NCBI RefSeq assembly: GCF_001420695.1
Contig: NZ_LJJB01000013.1
Span: forward strand, 968,121-1,032,120
Direction: 5' to 3'
DNA: 64,000 nucleotides
Source: Brevibacillus choshinensis
GTDB taxonomy: Bacteria; Bacillota; Bacilli; Brevibacillales; Brevibacillaceae
The notes below the pieces were generated by a model. The model was not told where the DNA came from, made no database searches, and saw nothing but the letters and a program-made list of their open reading frames with translations. Of the stretch, positions 60,051 to 64,000 are shown piece by piece (the first letter of the stretch is position 1; each line of letters begins with the position of its first letter). Position numbers and translations under genes: made by a program.

Positions 60051-61676
60051 CTATATTTCGCAAAGATTTTTATTCCCATCCTTCTCATAGCTGATCTCTC
60101 CGCCGATCACCGTCAACTCGATTAGCGTTTTCAGTAGATCATCCGCATCTTCCATCTCTATGAGATTTTGCGAGTAGACCGTCATATCCGCGAGCTTTCC
60201 TCGACTGAGCGTTCCCTTGATCGTTTCTTCATTGGTAGCGAGCGCACCGCCATACGTGAACACGCGCAGCGCTTCTTCCATCGTCAGATTTTGTGTCGGA
60301 TTGTAACCTGCATGGGTATCTTGTGGTGCTCGGCGGGTAACAGCTGCATGAATACCCAAGAGTGGTTCTACCGGCTCTACGGGAGCATCTGAGCCACCCG
60401 CACACATGATGCCCGCTTCGAGCATGCTCTTCCAGATATACGCTTGCTCTGCTCGCTCCCGTCCAATTCGATCCGCTACCCACGGGAAATCGCCAACGAC
60501 AAATCGCGGTTGAATGTCTGCGATCATACTAGGACGTCTCAAGCGTTCTAGCTGATCTGGACGTAGCAAGGACGTATGAATGATACGGTCTCGGAAGGCT
60601 ACTGCCGGGAATCGCTCTAGCGTATCCAGTACATTATCTAGCGCCTGATCCCCAATCGTATGCACGGCTATTGGCATATTTGCCGCACGTGCTTCCCGGA
60701 ACAGCTCATGCAACGTGTCGTTGTCATGAATTTCACTACCGACATTACCTGGGTCATCTGCATACGGAGCAGATAACAGTGCGGTTCGGCCGCCGAAGCT
60801 ACCATCGGCAAAAATTTTGACGGCACCGATCTGCAGCGTCTCATTCCCGTAGCCAGCGTACATACCTCGTTCCCGCAATCTCTTTACGTGAGGATAATAG
60901 ATGAGCAGATTGCAGCGCAGCCGATTTTGCTCCTGATTTAATAGTTCGTCGTACAACTGCCACGTCTGATCCAATCCTCCATACGTGCGCAAATCCTCTG
61001 TATGTACACTCGTTAGGCCGCATTCGATGGCATACCGAATTGCCTGTCGCAATGAATCCTTGAACTGCTGGTAGGTCGGCTCCGGAATATGCCGCTGGCA
61101 GATGACCGATGCTGTCTCGAGAAGAAGCCCGATCGGTTTGTTCGTCTGCGAATCCACTACGACGGTTCCACCAGAAGGAATCTCCATTTCCGCTGTGTAG
61201 CCTGCTACCTCCAATGCTTTGCTGTTGACCAAAAAGACGTGCCCACATACCCGTGTCAGGAAAACCGGACAGTGTGGTGCGACTCTGTCCAGCTCTTCGA
61301 TCGTAGGCAAGCCACCATCCGTGAACCGATTTTCGTCCCAGCCTCTGCCCTGTACCCATACATTTGCCGGTGTCTGATCGGCCTGCTCCTTTACCACTTG
61401 CAGCAGCTGATCCCTGGATGTGACTTTTCCCAGATCTGTAGTTAACAGTTTCGTTGCGATCGAGGACATGTGCAAGTGACTGTCAATCAACCCCGGTGTG
61501 ACCATTCTTCCGCCCAAATTCTTCACAGCTACATTCGGGCGTCCCCACTGTAACAGCATATCTTGGTGACTACCCAAGTCTATGATCCGGCCGTCTCTGA
61601 CGACTACCGTCTCGACCAAAGGCTGATTTCCGTCGAATGTATAAAACTTGCCGTTGGTATAGATCGTCGTTGTCAT
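60051..61676 (-). CDS. Amidohydrolase (YtcJ/YtcJ-like, metal-dependent)
   Basis: 541 residues of the amidohydrolase superfamily, YtcJ-like group. Metal-binding and catalytic motifs: VTPGLIDSHLHMSS (H-x-H near residue 67), GAVKIFADGSFGGRTALL, HTIGDQALDN (His in the barrel) and the Asp in GGSDAPVEP. These enzymes hydrolyse amide or imide bonds of small molecules. It overlaps the following amidohydrolase gene by four bases, so both act together. Substrate unknown. Confidence 0.82.
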   Translation of the reverse strand: MTTTIYTNGKFYTFDGNQPLVETVVVRDGRIIDLGSHQDMLLQWGRPNVAVKNLGGRMVTPGLIDSHLHMSSIATKLLTTDLGKVTSRDQLLQVVKEQADQTPANVWVQGRGWDENRFTDGGLPTIEELDRVAPHCPVFLTRVCGHVFLVNSKALEVAGYTAEMEIPSGGTVVVDSQTNKPIGLLLETASVICQRHIPEPTYQQFKDSLRQAIRYAIECGLTSVHTEDLRTYGGLDQTWQLYDELLNQEQNRLRCNLLIYYPHVKRLRERGMYAGYGNETLQIGAVKIFADGSFGGRTALLSAPYADDPGNVGSEIHDNDTLHELFREARAANMPIAVHTIGDQALDNVLDTLERFPAVAFRDRIIHTSLLRPDQLERLRRPSMIADIQPRFVVGDFPWVADRIGRERAEQAYIWKSMLEAGIMCAGGSDAPVEPVEPLLGIHAAVTRRAPQDTHAGYNPTQNLTMEEALRVFTYGGALATNEETIKGTLSRGKLADMTVYSQNLIEMEDADDLLKTLIELTVIGGEISYEKDGNKNLCEI

Positions 61677-63121
61677 AAATATCCGTCCTCTATCATTTGA
61701 TAAACATCGCTGTGCGCTGCCACAATATCATCATGCGAACGCTGGCTGATTCGATCTGCTGCCTCCTGCGCCCCGCGAATTGCTGCTTTTTCATCTACTG
61801 TAAGCAGCTTGCGGTCTTCCATAATGATCTGGCCGTCGATGATGACGGTCTCGACCTCACTCCCTCGTGCCGAATACACCAGATTGGGCACGATGTTGCG
61901 GATGGGATTCGTATAGACCGGGCATAGACCCGGGTCGTGCAAATTGAGAACGATCAAATCCGCCTTCTTCCCTTTTTTCAGGCTGCCGATTTCATGCTCC
62001 AGACCGATCGCTTTTGCCGACTCGATCGTCGCCAGCCTCAGGGAGAGCCAGGCCGGGAACACGCGCGGATCGGAACGTTTGACTTTGTTTAAAATAGCGG
62101 CAAACTTCATTTCATTAAACATGTTGTTGCAGTTGTTGCCCGGTGCTTGATCCGACCCGAGAGCCGCCTGACCTCCCGCTTCCAGAAAGTCCAAGATAGG
62201 TGGAACCAAGCCATCTATGATTCCGATGCTGCCCGCACAGTAGATCATGGACGCCCCTCGTTTCGCCACGAGTTGCGTTTCTTCTGTAGTCGCCTCCGTC
62301 AAGTGAACGGCCATCAGTCGAGAATCCAGATACCCCAGCTCATCGAGATACGGAATCGAGCGTTTGCCGTACCGCTTCACCATCTGATCGATCTCCCGGT
62401 CCCCCTGCGCGACATGCATATGTATTCGGGTGTCGTATTTTTCAGCCAGCGCTCGGACCTCCAGCAGTAGCTCGGTACTCATCATATCCGGTCCCTGTGG
62501 TCCAAACAGGCAAGTAATTCGTCCGTTTGCTTGTCCGTGCCATTCCTCGAAAAGCCTGATGTTGTCCGTAAGCTTTCGTTGTCCGAGCGCCGGATCAAAC
62601 GGATACAGCTCTCCCACCGGATTTTTCCCGATGTCATCGGGCAGTTCATTGACGGTCTCTGCCACTCTCGCACGCGCCCCTACTTTGGCATAGTGCTGGA
62701 CAATCCGATTCATCCCGTAATCGTAATCGCAAAAGGTCGTCGTCCCTGCCTTGATCCCCTCGATGATCGTCACCAGTGACCCTGCTAAAGACTCCTCTTC
62801 CGTCGTATTCTTCTTAAACGGCCACAAGCCTTTTTGCATCCAGTGCGACATATCCTGGGCCATGCCCCTGAAAATCGAGATGCCACTATGAATGTGGGCG
62901 TCGATCAGGCCAGGCATCACCAGCTTGCCAGCTCCATCTATGACGCGGTCCGCTTGATAAGTCGCGAGAATCTCATCCGTGCCTCCGACGTCTAGGATCC
63001 TGTCTCCTTTTACAGCTACCGCACCGTTTTCCACCATCCCGACGCCTTTGCCTTCCATCGTCAGAACAAAGGCATGAGCGATGATCAAATCCGCTTTCAC
63101 ATCCATGACCCCCGTTTCCAT
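61673..63121 (-). CDS. Amidohydrolase (AtzB/TrzN/SAH-deaminase-like)
   Basis: 482 residues. VMPGLIDAHIHSGISIFRGMAQDMSHWMQ carries the metal H-x-H; later MHVAQGDREIDQ, MAVHLTEATTEE and GSDQAPGNNCNNMFNEM carry the remaining His and Asp ligands. The family deaminates or dechlorinates N-heterocycles, or hydrolyses SAH or guanine-like compounds. ATG 63121 is used; M6 at 63106 has a poorer but possible site. It forms a pair with the YtcJ-like enzyme and lies directly after an amino-acid ABC ATPase gene, suggesting uptake and hydrolysis of one N-containing compound. Confidence 0.82.
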   Translation of the reverse strand: METGVMDVKADLIIAHAFVLTMEGKGVGMVENGAVAVKGDRILDVGGTDEILATYQADRVIDGAGKLVMPGLIDAHIHSGISIFRGMAQDMSHWMQKGLWPFKKNTTEEESLAGSLVTIIEGIKAGTTTFCDYDYGMNRIVQHYAKVGARARVAETVNELPDDIGKNPVGELYPFDPALGQRKLTDNIRLFEEWHGQANGRITCLFGPQGPDMMSTELLLEVRALAEKYDTRIHMHVAQGDREIDQMVKRYGKRSIPYLDELGYLDSRLMAVHLTEATTEETQLVAKRGASMIYCAGSIGIIDGLVPPILDFLEAGGQAALGSDQAPGNNCNNMFNEMKFAAILNKVKRSDPRVFPAWLSLRLATIESAKAIGLEHEIGSLKKGKKADLIVLNLHDPGLCPVYTNPIRNIVPNLVYSARGSEVETVIIDGQIIMEDRKLLTVDEKAAIRGAQEAADRISQRSHDDIVAAHSDVYQMIEDGYL

Positions 63122-63137
63122 CCTGGTTCTAGATACC

Positions 63138-63866
63138 CTAGTGATTCAACACTTTGGAAAGGAAATCTTTGGCTCGCTCCGTCTGCGGGTTGGTAAAGAA
63201 CTTTTCAGGTGGTGCCACTTCCACGATCTTTCCATCCGCCATAAAAACGATCTGATTGCAAATTTCCCGGGCAAACCCCATCTCGTGGGTAACAACCACC
63301 ATCGTCATTCCAGTCGATGCCAGATTTCGAATGGCATCCAGCACTTCCTTGATCATCTCAGGATCAAGCGCGGAGGTAGGTTCATCGAACAGCATCACTT
63401 TTGGATCCATCGCCAACGCTCTGGCAATCGCAACCCGCTGCTGCTGTCCACCGGAAAGCTGATTGGGGTAGGAGCCACACTTCTCTCCTAAGCCCAGTGA
63501 TGTCAGTAGTGCTTTCGCCTTTTCCTCCGCCTGCACCTTGGGTACACTTTTCACTTGAATCGGAGCGATCGCGACATTTTCCATGGCAGTCAAATGAGGA
63601 TATAAATTGAACGATTGAAACACAAAACCGATGTCGGAGCGCAAAAGATTGATATTCGTCTTCTTGTCGTGGACGGAGATACCATCAACGATGATCTCTC
63701 CACCCTGAATGGATTCCAAGGCATTGATACTGCGAATCAGCGTGCTTTTTCCAGCGCCACTCGGTCCGATCAGTGCGTACACATGAGACTGTGGCACTTC
63801 CAATTGGATATCCTTCAAGACGTGCACACTGCCATAGCTTTTGTTGACCTGATTGATTTGGATCAC
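63138..63866 (-). CDS. glnQ: Polar amino-acid ABC transporter ATPase (GlnQ-type)
   Basis: 242 residues. Walker A GPSGAGKSTLIRSINALE, Q-loop FVFQSFNLYPHLTAMENV, signature LSGGQQQRVAIARALAMDP, Walker B VMLFDEPTSALDPE and H-loop VVTHEMGFAREI. FNLYPHLTAMENV is typical of the amino-acid uptake family. Pairs with the permease that starts outside the window. Confidence 0.9.
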   Translation of the reverse strand: MIQINQVNKSYGSVHVLKDIQLEVPQSHVYALIGPSGAGKSTLIRSINALESIQGGEIIVDGISVHDKKTNINLLRSDIGFVFQSFNLYPHLTAMENVAIAPIQVKSVPKVQAEEKAKALLTSLGLGEKCGSYPNQLSGGQQQRVAIARALAMDPKVMLFDEPTSALDPEMIKEVLDAIRNLASTGMTMVVVTHEMGFAREICNQIVFMADGKIVEVAPPEKFFTNPQTERAKDFLSKVLNH

Positions 63867-63903
63867 AGTCGGGCCTCCTTCTCACGTTGTTGGTACGATG
63901 CTA

Positions 63904-64000
63904 TTACTCGGACACCCGATATCGCCGCTCCAACGCACTAATGATTTGAGATAAGAAAAACGTGACACAGAAGTACATGATGGCCACAAAGCTCCATACT
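63904..64000 (-). CDS. Amino-acid ABC transporter permease, C-terminal end only
   Basis: The frame entering at the right edge ends in FVAIMYFCVTFFLSQI, then LERRYRVSE and stop TAA at 63904. The last helix followed by E-R-R is the normal end of His/Glu-type permeases. About 32 residues are visible; the rest lies to the right. It precedes glnQ by 37 bases. Confidence 0.8.
   Translation of the reverse strand, partial: VWSFVAIMYFCVTFFLSQIISALERRYRVSE

Noticed and set aside
1-64000. rRNA, tRNA, prophage or complete mobile element
   Set aside because: No rRNA motif, cloverleaf-like sequence with CCA end, phage structural gene or complete transposase was recognised by eye.

Overview
The window looks like a chromosomal segment of an aerobic, spore-forming Firmicute of the Paenibacillaceae, most likely Brevibacillus. 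The reasons are strong AGGAGG-type ribosome binding sites, GTG/TTG starts, intrinsic terminators with T tracts, spore-coat enzymes of the CotA and CotQ type, and a Bacillus-type anaerobic cobalamin pathway with CbiX and a long CbiH. The genus is an inference; no rRNA marker is present. No rRNA, tRNA, CRISPR or complete insertion sequence was seen.

Layout. 1-3.8 kb: a plus-strand oxidoreductase cluster (frameshifted SDR, zinc-independent MDR, SMP-30-like protein, second SDR). 3.8-5.8 kb: an AT-rich scar with an IS110-type transposase remnant, two orphan membrane proteins, hairpin repeats and a PLP-enzyme remnant. 5.8-8.3 kb: a minus-strand GNAT acetyltransferase and MFS exporter behind a leader that contains a promoter, a 26-codon leader ORF and three tandem intrinsic terminators. 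This is a strong candidate for ribosome-mediated attenuation. 8.4-12 kb: an asd fragment and the divergent cotA-like/cotQ-like pair. 12.1-16.5 kb: a five-codon leader ORF buried in a terminator ahead of a small ORF, a TlpA/Lgt-like pair, DsrE-like, YbaK-like, DinB-like and glycosyltransferase-like genes. 16.5-20.7 kb: a very large hybrid sensor kinase with two kinase modules, and an ArsR-SRPBCC pair that may be leaderless.

20.7-40.4 kb is one 20-gene minus-strand operon for adenosylcobalamin synthesis. The order from its promoter is cobO, cobD, cobU, cobS, cobC, cbiB, cbiH, cbiX, cbiJ, cbiC, cbiD, cbiET, cbiL, cbiF, cbiG, cbiA, cbiP, cobT, cobA, sirC. It is preceded by a cobalamin riboswitch and an intrinsic terminator. 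Together the genes take uroporphyrinogen III through precorrin-2, cobalt insertion by CbiX, ring contraction and methylation, amidation, adenosylation and lower-loop assembly. Many neighbours overlap by 1-8 bases, which suggests translational coupling.

41-47.7 kb: a ddpXABCDF-type operon (D-Ala-D-Ala dipeptidase plus dipeptide ABC transporter) ending in an XRE-cupin regulator. 48.3-51.9 kb: nosD-nosL-nosY-nosF copper-site maturation genes with no nosZ in view. 51.9-57.6 kb: cytochrome P450 divergent from a TetR regulator, small membrane proteins, and a PadR regulator with a DHA2 exporter behind a repeated operator-like element. 57.6-64 kb: a secreted protein, a GNAT protein, a short FAD protein, two overlapping amidohydrolases, and an amino-acid ABC ATPase followed by the end of its permease.
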